A DNA stretch of 24,987 bases from a virus, in the IMG/VR virus record IMGVR_UViG_3300047476_000363, positions 1 to 24,987 of that record; one strand, written 5' to 3'. Made by a program: the position numbers and the translations under genes. Below the pieces are notes generated by a model. It saw only the letters and a program-made list of their open reading frames with translations, was not told the origin of the DNA and did not search any database. Shown here in pieces: positions 1-7,637 of this stretch. Numbering within the stretch: position 1 is the stretch's first letter; every line of letters starts with the position of its first letter.

Positions 1-908
1 CTGATGTGCAGACTACACGTGGTCTTGTTTGGTTGGCTTCTGAACTCGAGAAGCAGAAGTTTGATTATGACAAGTGGTTGAGGGCGATCCTCAAGGAAAC
101 TGACAATCAGGAAATCTCTCGTCAAGCTGATGAGGTTCTACAGACCTATATCTCAGATACAACTTATGCTAACCCAGTTCACTCTGGTATCGCTGGTTGG
201 TTTGACCGTTATCCGCGCATTCCTTATGGTCGCGCTACTTCTTACACTCAACATAATTACGACAAGTTCAAGATGTCGTTCCCATTCCTTCAGTCACTGA
301 ACCGTGGTTTCAAGGATCTGCTTCCGTGGCGTTGGGGCAATCAGAAAGCAGCTGCCGATAAGATTGATTCAAAGTTCCTGGTTCCTGGCACTGTATTCAC
401 TACGGTAACTGTTAACAAGACTTTCCGTACTGCTTGCCATCGTGATGCTGGTGACTTCTCATCAGGCTTGAGCAATCTTCTTGTACTCTCGAACAATGGT
501 AACTACAGTGGTGGCTACCTTGTATTCCCTGAGTATCGTATTGCTGTTAATGTTCGACCAGGTGATTTGTTGCTCGTTAACAATCATGAGATTATTCACG
601 GTAACACACCAATCGTTATGCATGATGATGTTGCTGAACGTATCAGTCTTGTTTGCTATTTCCGCGAAAAAATGCTAGAATTAGGTTCCTACGAATATGA
701 GAACCTGCGCTATGAGTTTGTTGAGTCGCGACGTAAGAATCAAGAGCATGAACTCTGGCGTCCTCTGTGGAATGGTGTCTCTGCTGGTATGTGGGAAAGC
801 AAGGAATGGTATGGCTACCTTGAGTCCAATGGTGGACTTGAGATGCTGAATAATTATCATCCAGAAGCCAATCAAAAGAATGCATCCTTGGAGGATCTGT
901 TTCAGTGA
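1..908 (+). CDS. TET/JBP-type 2-oxoglutarate/Fe(II) DNA base dioxygenase, 5' partial
   Basis: Predicted 2-oxoglutarate- and iron-dependent dioxygenase that would hydroxylate a pyrimidine methyl group (thymine or 5-methylcytosine) in phage DNA. Numbering from the GTG at 6, the double-stranded beta-helix core is visible: HxD iron ligands H145 and D147 (CHRDAGD), a GGYLVFPEY strand near 169-177, RPGDLLL near 184-190, the distal iron ligand H198 in IIHGNTPI, and R212 as likely 2-oxoglutarate ligand. The HGN-P-I pattern fits the TET/JBP branch. The frame is open to the window edge and GTG 6 has no visible ribosome site, so the true start is probably upstream. The C-terminus is SLEDLFQ, nearly identical to the ends of the next gene and of the DNA polymerase; I infer a sliding-clamp-binding peptide. 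The stop overlaps the next GTG start (GTGA). Thymine versus cytosine specificity cannot be read from the sequence. Confidence 0.8.
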   Translation, partial: DVQTTRGLVWLASELEKQKFDYDKWLRAILKETDNQEISRQADEVLQTYISDTTYANPVHSGIAGWFDRYPRIPYGRATSYTQHNYDKFKMSFPFLQSLNRGFKDLLPWRWGNQKAAADKIDSKFLVPGTVFTTVTVNKTFRTACHRDAGDFSSGLSNLLVLSNNGNYSGGYLVFPEYRIAVNVRPGDLLLVNNHEIIHGNTPIVMHDDVAERISLVCYFREKMLELGSYEYENLRYEFVESRRKNQEHELWRPLWNGVSAGMWESKEWYGYLESNGGLEMLNNYHPEANQKNASLEDLFQ

Positions 909-2230
909 AAATCCTATCTGTAGTTCATGACTTTAACAACTTTGGTGGTATCATTTCCCATTGCGAGCAGCTAATCGCTGGCTTCAAGGATCTGGGCCAC
1001 CAAGCTGACTTTGTATATCTGCGTTCAACTCGATCTGGTGGTACGATCGCACCAACGGATGATCCTGGATTTGATATTGGAGAAGGCACTGGATTGCAGG
1101 TGCATCAGGGTAAGGGCTGGCGTGGTGAGTATCTGTCATTCATCAATGACAACGATATTGCTACTTTCGTCAAGAAGGCGAACGAGTACGATATCGTTAT
1201 CTGGCAATCAATCTTTGGGTTCAAGAATCAGGAGTCTGAGAAGAAGACTAACTGGCTAAAGATGATTCAAGATGTGAATGCCAAGCAGGTTGTTATTGTA
1301 CACGACGGTAACCTGCGCAAGAACTATCCTTGGATTCATCGTGTTCGTGACAAGATTGCTGGTCTTGCCTGCGTTCATCCTTCAGCATACAACCAAGCTG
1401 CTGCTATGGAGATTCCTCGCCGACTAATTGTGAATCCTCAGAAGATTTCTTCTATGCCAGAGGTTCCCTTTGATGATCGTAAGGATGTTGTTTTCTCACT
1501 TCAAACATTCAAGCGTTGGAAGCGAGTTGATGACCTAGTAGCAGCTGTGCCATATATAAATGGCAAGGTTGTTATTGCTGGTGATGGTATTGAACGTGCT
1601 TATATGGCATCAAAGGATAAGTGCAAGCCTGAGTATTATTGCACCAAGGATCGTGATCCGAATGCTGCTGATGCTCTTATCGGCAAGCCTATCTGGGCTA
1701 ACGCTGAGAATGCTGGTATGAAGTACATTGGCTTTGTTTCAGAAGCCAAGCGAGATGAGATTCTAAGCAAGGTGAAGTTCTTGCTTGATCCTTCTTGGTC
1801 CAAGACTTATGGCGAGCACTTCAATCGTGTTGTTGTAGATGCTATGAAGCAGGGAGTTGTTCCTATTGCTCGTAACCTTGGGATCAGTGATAATGAGTCT
1901 GGCGTTGGCTTCTTCAAGCCTAACGAAAATTATCTGATGATTCCTTGGAATGCAACACCGCAGGAGTTCGGTGAACTAATCAACACTTGGTTCAATATGT
2001 CTGAGTCTGACTACAATCGCATTGTCCAGAATAACTGGAAGCTGATTCAGCAGTTCGACCGCAAGTTGATTGCTCAGCAATACATTGATCTTGCTACTGG
2101 AATTGCCAGCACTGAAACTGGCAAGTATGATAGCAAGCTTGATAGCACCATTGATTCTGTTTGGTGCGACCACTTCGGGTTTCCTGAGAAGATGAACCCT
2201 GTATCTTCTCTAGAAGATTTGTTTGGTTGA
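905..2230 (+). CDS. GT-B (GT4-like) glycosyltransferase with C-terminal clamp-binding-like tail
   Basis: 441-aa protein with a two-domain GT-B layout. The N-terminal acceptor domain starts MKILSVVHDFNNFGG, and a C-terminal nucleotide-sugar domain runs from about residue 195 (VFSLQTFKRWKRVDDL, then VVIAGDG near 222-228). An E/D pair typical of GT4 donor sites lies in TYGEHFNRVVVDAMKQG (E304, D312). It starts at GTG 905, which overlaps the dioxygenase stop, with GGAGG at 889-893 as ribosome site; that site is encoded by the codons of the upstream SLEDLF tail. Coupled to a base dioxygenase, it most likely glycosylates the hydroxymethyl group made by that enzyme, as in hypermodified phage DNA. 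It ends in SSLEDLFG, matching the dioxygenase and polymerase tails. Established parallel: T4 alpha-glucosyltransferase interacts with gp45. Donor sugar and acceptor are not determinable. It could instead act on a non-DNA substrate, but its position argues against that. Confidence 0.8.
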   Translation: MKILSVVHDFNNFGGIISHCEQLIAGFKDLGHQADFVYLRSTRSGGTIAPTDDPGFDIGEGTGLQVHQGKGWRGEYLSFINDNDIATFVKKANEYDIVIWQSIFGFKNQESEKKTNWLKMIQDVNAKQVVIVHDGNLRKNYPWIHRVRDKIAGLACVHPSAYNQAAAMEIPRRLIVNPQKISSMPEVPFDDRKDVVFSLQTFKRWKRVDDLVAAVPYINGKVVIAGDGIERAYMASKDKCKPEYYCTKDRDPNAADALIGKPIWANAENAGMKYIGFVSEAKRDEILSKVKFLLDPSWSKTYGEHFNRVVVDAMKQGVVPIARNLGISDNESGVGFFKPNENYLMIPWNATPQEFGELINTWFNMSESDYNRIVQNNWKLIQQFDRKLIAQQYIDLATGIASTETGKYDSKLDSTIDSVWCDHFGFPEKMNPVSSLEDLFG

Positions 2231-2269
2231 TATATAGTAGGTTGTTATTAATTTTGATTGGAGTATAAT

Positions 2270-3085
2270 ATGCAATTAGAAATCTCGGTAGAGAAGCTGC
2301 GAAAAAACAAGCTGTTCGTAGCGACGCCAATGTATGGCGGTCAGTGCTTTGGTATGTACACCAAGTCGGCGCTAGATTTACAGGCTTTGTGCAATAGTTA
2401 TGGCATTGAAGTTAGGTTCTCGTTTATCTTTAACGAGTCTCTGATCACGCGTGCTAGAAACTATCTTTGCGACGAGTTCATTCGTTCTGGCTTCACGCAT
2501 ATGCTGTTTATTGACAGCGATATTCACTTTGATCCGCGAGATGTTATTGCGCTGATGGCTCTTGATAAGGATGTCAGTGGCGCACCTTATCCAAAGAAGT
2601 CTCTTAAGTGGCACGCAGTCAAGGAAGCTCTTACCAAGAATCCCAATCTATCAGCTTCTGAACTGGAAAAGGTTGTTGGCGACTTTGTCTTCAATCCAGT
2701 TCCTGGCACAGAGCGATTTAATGTTGGCGAGCCTGTTTCGGTTCTTGAGATTGGCACTGGGTTTATGCTCATCAAGCGTCCTGTCTTTGACAAGCTTGCT
2801 GAGAAGTTCCCGATGATCCATTACAAGCCAGATCATGTTGGCCAGGCTAACTTTGATGGTTCGCGTTACATTCATGCGTATTTCGATACCGTCATTGATA
2901 CCAAGGATAGCATCACTGGTGGTGGCTCTGATCGTTACCTGTCTGAGGACTATATGTTCTGTCAGATGTGGCGAAAGATCGGTGGCGAGATCTTCCTGTG
3001 TCCTTGGATGAAGACTCACCATATCGGAACCTATGCGTTCACTGGTGACCTGCCTGCTGTAGCCAATTACGTGGGCAACCTGTGA
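2270..3085 (+). CDS. GT-A fold glycosyltransferase (phage type)
   Basis: 271-aa protein with the hallmarks of a GT-A enzyme: an N-terminal strand LFVATPMYGG (15-24), NESLITRARN (55-64), and the metal/donor DxD in LFIDSDIHFDP (D82, D84). A C-terminal SEDYMFCQMWRKIGGEIFL and HHIGTYAF segment resembles the acceptor and metal-ligand region of such enzymes. I chose ATG 2270 because GGAG at 2260-2263 sits 6 nt upstream; an in-frame TTG at 2258 would add four residues and overlap that site. Its stop overlaps the GTG of the dNMP kinase. Third in line after the dioxygenase and the GT-B enzyme, it may add a second sugar to the modified base or act on the same intermediate. It lacks the LEDLF tail. The family is known in phages, usually without an assigned substrate. 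Confidence 0.7.
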   Translation: MQLEISVEKLRKNKLFVATPMYGGQCFGMYTKSALDLQALCNSYGIEVRFSFIFNESLITRARNYLCDEFIRSGFTHMLFIDSDIHFDPRDVIALMALDKDVSGAPYPKKSLKWHAVKEALTKNPNLSASELEKVVGDFVFNPVPGTERFNVGEPVSVLEIGTGFMLIKRPVFDKLAEKFPMIHYKPDHVGQANFDGSRYIHAYFDTVIDTKDSITGGGSDRYLSEDYMFCQMWRKIGGEIFLCPWMKTHHIGTYAFTGDLPAVANYVGNL

Positions 3086-3750
3086 TCATCGGACTAGTCG
3101 GCTCAATCGGCAGTGGTAAGGGAACCATTGCCGATACATTAGTTGACTACCATGGTTTCTTCAAAGAGAGTTTCGCTAATAGTGTGAAGGACGCGGTCTC
3201 AGTCATCTTTGGCTGGGATCGCAGCCTCCTCGAAGGCGACACAGATGAATCTAGGTGGTGGCGTGAACAGAAAGACTCATGGTGGTCTGAGAAACTGAAT
3301 CGCGATTTCTCTCCCAGACTAGCGTTACAGTTGATGGGTACAGAAGCAGGTCGTGACGTATTTCACCAGGATCTGTGGGTTTACACAATGCTACAGAGAC
3401 TTGAAAATGCACCTTGGAATGACTATGTGATTGCCGATGTAAGATTCCCAAACGAGATCAAGATGATCAGTGATCTTGGTGGTAAGATCGTTCAAGTAAA
3501 CCGAGGTGAAAAGGTTGCTTGGTATGAAAAGGCATATGAAACGAATACCAAGGCCAACTATTATGGCATGGCTGAAAACTTCCCAGACGTTCATTACAGT
3601 GAATGGGCTTGGATTGGTCATCCTAAAATTGACATGGCGTTCGATAACAACTGTGAACTGAGTCAGTTGCCAAGACGAGTTGACATTATGCTTGATAACT
3701 TATATAATAAACACATTGATGGCGTTGATACAAGTGAGGTAATACTATGA
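3082..3750 (+). CDS. 1: Deoxynucleoside monophosphate kinase (T4 gp1-like)
   Basis: 222-aa P-loop kinase (T4 gp1 is 241 aa). The Walker A motif lies at the N-terminus in GLVGSIGSGKGTIADTL (GSIGSGKGT near residues 7-15). A DVRFPNE segment near 119-125 is the usual second active-site stretch of the dNMP kinase family. It phosphorylates dNMPs to dNDPs; T4 gp1 acts on dTMP, dGMP and hydroxymethyl-dCMP. It starts at GTG 3082, overlapping the upstream stop, and its own stop overlaps the clamp ATG at 3747, so it links the base-modification block to the replication block in one predicted transcript. With the downstream dUTPase and dCMP deaminase it would feed dTTP synthesis. Substrate range here is inferred from the family. 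Confidence 0.82.
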   Translation: MIIGLVGSIGSGKGTIADTLVDYHGFFKESFANSVKDAVSVIFGWDRSLLEGDTDESRWWREQKDSWWSEKLNRDFSPRLALQLMGTEAGRDVFHQDLWVYTMLQRLENAPWNDYVIADVRFPNEIKMISDLGGKIVQVNRGEKVAWYEKAYETNTKANYYGMAENFPDVHYSEWAWIGHPKIDMAFDNNCELSQLPRRVDIMLDNLYNKHIDGVDTSEVIL

Positions 3751-4418
3751 AGTTGAGTGCTGAGACTATTGAAATTCTTAAGAATTTCTCCACGATTAAC
3801 CAGAGCATCCAGGTCAAGAGTGGTAACACTCTGTCTACGATCTCTGCTCTTAAGACTGTGCTGGCCACTGCGCAAGTGCCCGACACGTTCCCAACTGAGT
3901 TTGCGATCTATGATCTGAACAAGCTGCTCGCCAAGCTTTCTCTGTATAAGGATTCGGAACTGACGTTTGATGCTGATAAGGTTAACTTCGCCAGTGCTGA
4001 TAAGAAGCGCGCAGACTATATCAAGTATTGCTCGCCTAGCGTTATCGTCACGCCTCCCGATAAGAAGCTGTCGATCGGCGTTCCTGACTTTGAGTTCAAG
4101 CTGAGCAAGTCTGATCTTGAGTGGCAGCGCAAGTCGGCAAGCATTTCTGGTTCGCCTAATTTCGTTTTCGTTGGTGATGGCAGTAAGGTATACTTCGTGT
4201 CGAAGGACATTAAGGATAACTCGGCTGACGTTTCCAAGACTGAGATTGGCGCAACGGATCAGACGTTTGAGATTGTTATGAAGGTTGAGAACTTCAAGAT
4301 GATTGATGACACGTACACCGTGCAGATTGCGAAGCGTGGTCTGGCAAAGTTCACTGCCGAGTCGCGTAGTCTTGAATACTATGTTGCCATTGAGGCAGCG
4401 CAGTCGAAGTTTGAGTAA
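3747..4418 (+). CDS. 45: Sliding clamp, DNA polymerase processivity factor (gp45)
   Basis: 223 aa, close to the 228 aa of T4 gp45. Recognised by the N-terminal MKLS...ILKNF.TIN...KSGN pattern, by AIYDLNKLLAKLSL (compare T4 AIYDLNGFLGILSL), and by the C-terminal ...AKFTAESRSLEYYVAIEAA, which lines up with T4 AAKFEGEHANYVVALEA. It forms a trimeric ring loaded by gp44/gp62 that tethers the polymerase to DNA; in T4 it also activates late transcription and binds alpha-glucosyltransferase. ATG 3747 overlaps the kinase stop (ATGA), with GAGG at 3736-3739 as ribosome site. This is the presumed receptor for the LEDLF tails seen on the polymerase, dioxygenase and GT-B enzyme. Confidence 0.92.
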   Translation: MKLSAETIEILKNFSTINQSIQVKSGNTLSTISALKTVLATAQVPDTFPTEFAIYDLNKLLAKLSLYKDSELTFDADKVNFASADKKRADYIKYCSPSVIVTPPDKKLSIGVPDFEFKLSKSDLEWQRKSASISGSPNFVFVGDGSKVYFVSKDIKDNSADVSKTEIGATDQTFEIVMKVENFKMIDDTYTVQIAKRGLAKFTAESRSLEYYVAIEAAQSKFE

Positions 4419-4435
4419 GAACGGAGATATATACT

Positions 4436-4702
4436 ATGAGAACGTTGAATGAACAGCAGAGGAAGGACATTAAGAACTGCCTCTCTGAGATCTCTAACTC
4501 GTACACTCGTATTGAGGCCGAGCGCGATCTGATCAAGGAAGTGATCAATCGCATGGCTGATGAGTTTGAGATGAACAAGAAGCTGTCTCGTCGTCTTGCC
4601 AAGATCTACCATAAGCGTAATCTTGAAGAGGAGATGGCAGCTGCTGAAGAAGTTAGTGATACATATGAATTAATTGTTGGACATAATCCCAACAATACTT
4701 GA
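4436..4702 (+). CDS. Small helical protein, similar to T4 DsbA
   Basis: 88 aa, charged and predicted mostly helical. From memory it resembles T4 DsbA (89 aa, a double-stranded DNA-binding protein linked to late transcription) in length and in a mid-to-C-terminal pattern: a D-I-K-E-V helix, an acidic MADEFEMNKKLSRRLAKIYHK stretch containing the shared YHK, then an acidic helix ending near SDTYELI. The ATG is preceded by CGGAGA at 4422-4427. It lies between clamp and clamp-loader genes and is followed by a 105-nt gap holding a folded element. The family call rests on a short pattern only; the safe statement is a small T4-type conserved protein. Confidence 0.5.
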   Translation: MRTLNEQQRKDIKNCLSEISNSYTRIEAERDLIKEVINRMADEFEMNKKLSRRLAKIYHKRNLEEEMAAAEEVSDTYELIVGHNPNNT

Positions 4703-4708
4703 TTTTTC

Positions 4709-4784
4709 TTGGGGCGAGCGTTATAGTACGCTACGGCACTTCCGCCAGACTGCTCGTCGTGGGACTTCACCCTCCCCGCCCCAA
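4709..4784 (+). promoter_or_regulatory. GC-rich structured leader element upstream of gp44
   Basis: A 76-nt segment closed by a perfect 8-bp helix: TTGGGGCG (4709-4716) pairs with CGCCCCAA (4777-4784). Inside it is a perfect 5-bp hairpin AGCGT-TATAGT-ACGCT (4717-4732), followed by possible short stems CGG/CCG, GAC/GTC and GTG/CAC. It is GC-rich between AT-rich flanks, and the ribosome site and ATG of gp44 follow 24 nt later. It is not a tRNA: there is no anticodon arm with a 7-nt loop and no TTC-type T loop. It may be a translational control element, an RNA-processing site or a terminator without a U tract. Function is inferred only from the fold. Confidence 0.5.
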
Positions 4785-4807
4785 CCTTTATATTATGGAG
4801 TTACACT

Positions 4808-5743
4808 ATGTCTGATATGCTTTGGGTTGAGGTTTATCGGCCGAAGACTGTGCAGGATTGCATTCTGCCAGAGGATCTAAAGAATACGTTTCAACAGTAC
4901 GTGGATCGCAAGGAAATTCCCAATCTCCTTCTCTGCGGAACAGCTGGTGTTGGTAAGACTACTGTAGCCAAGGCTCTTTGTGAAGAGGTTGGTTGCGACT
5001 ATATGATGATCAACGGTTCAGACGAGTCTGGTATTGATACCTTCCGTATGAAGATCAAGAACTATGCTTCGTCGATGTCGTTCACTGGAACCAAGAAGGT
5101 CATTATTATTGATGAAGCGGATTATCTGAATCCGAATAGTACGCAGCCAGCTATGCGTGCTGCGATGGAAGAGTTCGCTCATAACTGTACGTTCATTATG
5201 ACCTGTAACTTCAAGAACAGGATTATTGAGCCGCTGCATTCTCGGTGCGCTGTCATCGACTTCAAGCTTCGTAAGGAAGACAAGCCAAAGATGGCTGCGC
5301 AGTTTATGAAGCGAGCGGCTAACATTCTAAAGCAGGAAAATGTGCCTTTTGACAATTCAGTTCTTGCTGAGGTTGTCAAGAAGTATTTCCCTGACTATCG
5401 CCGAGTGCTAAATGAACTGCAGCGTTATGCGGTCAGTGGTAAGATCGACAACGGAATCCTTTCGTCAGTTGCTGATGTCAGCGTCAAGGAGTTGGTCGCG
5501 GCTCTCAAGGCCAAGGACTTCACCTCTATGCGCAAGTGGGTTGTAGATAATGGTCATGATGATGCAGCCAGGGTGTTTCGTAAGATCTACGATAACCTGT
5601 ACGATTACATGGACAAGGGTTCTATTCCCCAGGCTGTGCTGATTCTGGCTCGCTACCAGTACCAGGCTGCATTCGTTGCGGATCATGAGTTGAATCTGGT
5701 TGCTTGCATGACTGAACTGATGACAGAATGTGAGTATGTGTGA
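4808..5743 (+). CDS. 44: Clamp loader ATPase large subunit (gp44)
   Basis: 311-aa AAA+ ATPase (T4 gp44 is 319 aa). It shows an N-terminal WVEVYRPKT box, Walker A GTAGVGKT (44-51), Walker B IIIDEAD (99-105), a sensor-1-like TCNFKNRI (132-139), and the clamp-loader SRC arginine-finger motif (145-147). A C-terminal helical collar follows. With gp62 it opens the gp45 ring and places it on primer-template junctions using ATP. ATG 4808 has GGAG at 4797-4800. The stop overlaps the gp62 start (TGATG), consistent with translational coupling and a fixed subunit ratio. The GC-rich folded leader just upstream may control its translation, and RegA, encoded two genes on, represses gene 44 translation in T4. 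Confidence 0.93.
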   Translation: MSDMLWVEVYRPKTVQDCILPEDLKNTFQQYVDRKEIPNLLLCGTAGVGKTTVAKALCEEVGCDYMMINGSDESGIDTFRMKIKNYASSMSFTGTKKVIIIDEADYLNPNSTQPAMRAAMEEFAHNCTFIMTCNFKNRIIEPLHSRCAVIDFKLRKEDKPKMAAQFMKRAANILKQENVPFDNSVLAEVVKKYFPDYRRVLNELQRYAVSGKIDNGILSSVADVSVKELVAALKAKDFTSMRKWVVDNGHDDAARVFRKIYDNLYDYMDKGSIPQAVLILARYQYQAAFVADHELNLVACMTELMTECEYV

Positions 5744-6123
5744 TGGCTGATCTGTTCAGAGAGATTATACCAAGCATTCTTCAGACCAAGAAGAACTGTA
5801 TGCTGACTGAGCAGGACGAGAAGTCTTATCCTGCGTTCATGGTTGGTCGAGCCATGTCGCAGTATCCAGATACCGTTCTAGACGCCAACTATGTCAATAT
5901 GTGCGGTCATATCGACAACAAGCTTAAATACGACTTTTTACTAAATAAGGTCAAGCCTTACAAAAGACCTTATGTCAAATGGCATAAGAAGGCTGAAACC
6001 GATGATTTGGAAGTCGTAAAAGAATACTATGGCTACAGCACTGCCAGAGCACTAGAAGCTCTCCGTATTCTCACCGATGATCAGATCAAAGATCTAAGAA
6101 AAAGAATACAAAAAGGTGACTAG
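5743..6123 (+). CDS. 62: Clamp loader small subunit (gp62)
   Basis: 126 aa, shorter than T4 gp62 (187 aa). Recognised by its position directly after gp44 and by the pattern KSYPAFMVGRAMSQYPD, which matches T4 DYSKFMVENALSQFPE, followed by a KYDFLLNKV segment and RPYVKW. It is the non-ATPase subunit that completes the clamp-loader pentamer. I chose ATG 5743, which shares one base with the gp44 TGA stop; a GTG at 5740 is also in frame. The stop is followed one base later by the regA ATG. The missing length is at the C-terminus and in the N-terminal extension, as I recall for other distant T4 relatives. Confidence 0.82.
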   Translation: MADLFREIIPSILQTKKNCMLTEQDEKSYPAFMVGRAMSQYPDTVLDANYVNMCGHIDNKLKYDFLLNKVKPYKRPYVKWHKKAETDDLEVVKEYYGYSTARALEALRILTDDQIKDLRKRIQKGD

Positions 6124-6124
6124 C

Positions 6125-6523
6125 ATGGTTGAACAATTTATTGAAATTGAATTGGCAGAAAAAAATGACTTCCTGAAGGTTCGCGAGACTCTTACTCGTA
6201 TTGGCGTTGCTGCTAAGAACCAGAATGTTCTCTACCAGTCTTGTCACATCCTGCATAAACAGGGCAAATACTACCTCGTACATTTCAAGGAACTGTTTGC
6301 TCTAGATGGTAAGCCAAGCAATATGTCTGAGAACGATGTTGCCAGACGTAACGCAATCGCTAATCTGATTGCAGAATGGGGTCTCGTGAAGTTGGTTGAT
6401 CCAATCAGATCAAAGGAACCTATCGCCCCATTGAGCCAGATCAAGATCCTACCGCATAAGGAAAAGCTTGACTGGGAGTTGGTTGCCAAGTACAATATTG
6501 GAAAGAAGAAGCGAGAGGAATAA
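6125..6523 (+). CDS. regA: RegA translational repressor
   Basis: 132 aa (T4 RegA is 122 aa). Very clear conservation: DFLKVRETLTRIG, NVLYQSCHILHKQGKYYLVHFKE, RRNAIANLIAEWGLV and a C-terminal DWELVAKYNIG, each with close counterparts in T4 RegA. It binds AU-rich translation-initiation regions of early phage mRNAs and blocks ribosome binding; T4 targets include gene 44 and regA itself. I chose ATG 6125 with AAAAGG at 6111-6116 as ribosome site; an in-frame GTG at 6116 would lie inside that site. It is the last member of the 45-44-62-regA cluster and is followed four bases later by dUTPase. Confidence 0.95.
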   Translation: MVEQFIEIELAEKNDFLKVRETLTRIGVAAKNQNVLYQSCHILHKQGKYYLVHFKELFALDGKPSNMSENDVARRNAIANLIAEWGLVKLVDPIRSKEPIAPLSQIKILPHKEKLDWELVAKYNIGKKKREE

Positions 6524-6527
6524 CTGT

Positions 6528-7067
6528 ATGTTGACTTTGTCATTTTACAAGATAAATCCTGACGTTCAGATGCCAACATATGGGACTGGGATGTCAGCTT
6601 GTTTTGATCTGCGATTCTGCCCGACTGAACTCAAGGTCAAGGGTTTTGATGAGTGGAACTACCCCTGTGAACGTGTGCTTAACACAAACAGGAAATTGAG
6701 TGTATTCCCAGGCGATCGTCTGATGCTGCCCACTGGCTTGATCTTCAAACTCGAATTCCAATCGAATTCGGCTAGAGAAGATATTATGAAGCGATACTCT
6801 ATTCGAGTTCATGCTCGTTCAGGTCTTTCGCTAAAGAAAGGTTTGACTCTGGTCAATGCTGAAGGTGTTATCGACCTTGATTATCAGCAAGAGATTTTCG
6901 TTCTGATGACCAATAAGAGTAAGGCTATCGCTGAGATTGACTTCAACGAACGCATTGCTCAGGCTGAGGTTGTTCGTAACGAGGAAGTCTTTATGCATGA
7001 ATTATATCATGCGCCAGAAGCTCACGGTGAACGAGATGGTGGTTTCGGTTCTACTGGTAGTGTATGA
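6528..7067 (+). CDS. dut: Trimeric dUTPase
   Basis: 179 aa. It hydrolyses dUTP to dUMP and pyrophosphate. All five motifs of the homotrimeric family are visible: GMSACFDLR (21-29), PTGLIF (68-73), ARSGLSLK (96-103), the uracil-binding beta hairpin NAEGVIDLDYQ (110-120), and the flexible C-terminal ERDGGFGSTG (168-177). The stretch between motifs 1 and 2 (about 30-67) is longer than in the compact bacterial enzymes. ATG 6528 is preceded by GAGAGG at 6512-6517. The more upstream in-frame codons overlap regA and are unlikely. T4 itself uses an unrelated dUTPase/dCTPase (gp56), so this is a different solution in the same pathway. Together with the following dCMP deaminase it provides dUMP for dTMP synthesis. 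Confidence 0.93.
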   Translation: MLTLSFYKINPDVQMPTYGTGMSACFDLRFCPTELKVKGFDEWNYPCERVLNTNRKLSVFPGDRLMLPTGLIFKLEFQSNSAREDIMKRYSIRVHARSGLSLKKGLTLVNAEGVIDLDYQQEIFVLMTNKSKAIAEIDFNERIAQAEVVRNEEVFMHELYHAPEAHGERDGGFGSTGSV

Positions 7068-7534
7068 AGCCAAAGTTCATCAACCTATACATTGACCTCG
7101 CTCAACGTATAGCAGAATTGTCTCACGCCAAGAGGCTACAGGTTGGTGCGGTGGTTGTAAAAGACCACCGCATTCTTTCCTATGGATACAACGGCACACC
7201 AGCTGGATTCCCAAATGAGTGTGAAATTGAAATCCCAGAACAAGTTTATGACGGACATGTTGTTGAACCAGCCCAGCTAGTGACCAAGCCAGAAGTTATC
7301 CATGCTGAGATGAACGCGCTGACCAAACTAGCCAAGCATGGCGACAGCTGCGACCAAGCAGCGTTGTTCATATCACACGCTCCGTGTATTGAGTGCGCCA
7401 AACTAATCCTACAGTCAGGAATCAGTGACGTATACTTCGCCGACGTATACCGTTCGCTGGATGGCCTCAAGCTTCTGGAACAGGGCAAGGTACAGACCCA
7501 CCACGTGGCCCGTCCCCCAAAGATTCCCAAATAA
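7064..7534 (+). CDS. cd: dCMP deaminase
   Basis: 156-aa zinc-dependent deaminase that converts dCMP to dUMP. It shows the family zinc site: HAE (H80, catalytic E82) and PCIEC (C108, C111). Upstream is a QVGAVVVKDHRILSYGYNGTPAGFPNECE segment typical of dCMP/ComEB-type enzymes. ATG 7064 overlaps the dut stop. It is shorter than T4 Cd (193 aa). It is the last gene of the left operon: its TAA lies inside the first copy of a 20-nt repeat, and a 227-nt gap with hairpins, repeats and a promoter follows. Confidence 0.92.
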   Translation: MKPKFINLYIDLAQRIAELSHAKRLQVGAVVVKDHRILSYGYNGTPAGFPNECEIEIPEQVYDGHVVEPAQLVTKPEVIHAEMNALTKLAKHGDSCDQAALFISHAPCIECAKLILQSGISDVYFADVYRSLDGLKLLEQGKVQTHHVARPPKIPK

Positions 7535-7549
7535 AATCAATGACTTGCA
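7530..7549 (+). repeat. 20-nt direct repeat, copy 1
   Basis: AATAAAATCAATGACTTGCA, overlapping the stop codon of dCMP deaminase. It is identical over 20 nt to copy 2 at 7575-7594. It belongs to a set of five related sites between 7530 and 7992. Confidence 0.85.
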
Positions 7550-7552
7550 CAA

Positions 7553-7567
7553 GGTCCTTCCAGGACC
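7553..7567 (+). terminator. Short hairpin after dCMP deaminase
   Basis: GGTCC-TTCCA-GGACC, a 5-bp GC-rich stem with a 5-nt loop, 19 nt after the stop codon. There is no real U tract, so it is only a candidate 3'-end or RNA-stability hairpin between repeat copies 1 and 2. Confidence 0.3.
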
Positions 7568-7574
7568 AGTTTCC

Positions 7575-7594
7575 AATAAAATCAATGACTTGCA
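7575..7594 (+). repeat. 20-nt direct repeat, copy 2
   Basis: AATAAAATCAATGACTTGCA, identical to copy 1 and 45 nt downstream of it. It lies in non-coding sequence. Confidence 0.85.
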
Positions 7595-7637
7595 TCCGTT
7601 TGGGTCAAATTCTGTCCCTCCCAGCGCCTCAGTGTAC

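Noticed and set aside
2242-2269. TTGTTA-16 nt-TATAAT just before the GT-A gene, looking like a promoter
   Set aside because: Its transcript would start inside the coding region, and the TATAAT overlaps the spacer between a good GGAG ribosome site and ATG 2270. Probably chance in an AT-rich gap.
4711-4785. tRNA gene in the gp44 leader
   Set aside because: Acceptor-like helix and length fit, but there is no 5-bp anticodon stem with a 7-nt loop and no T-loop consensus.
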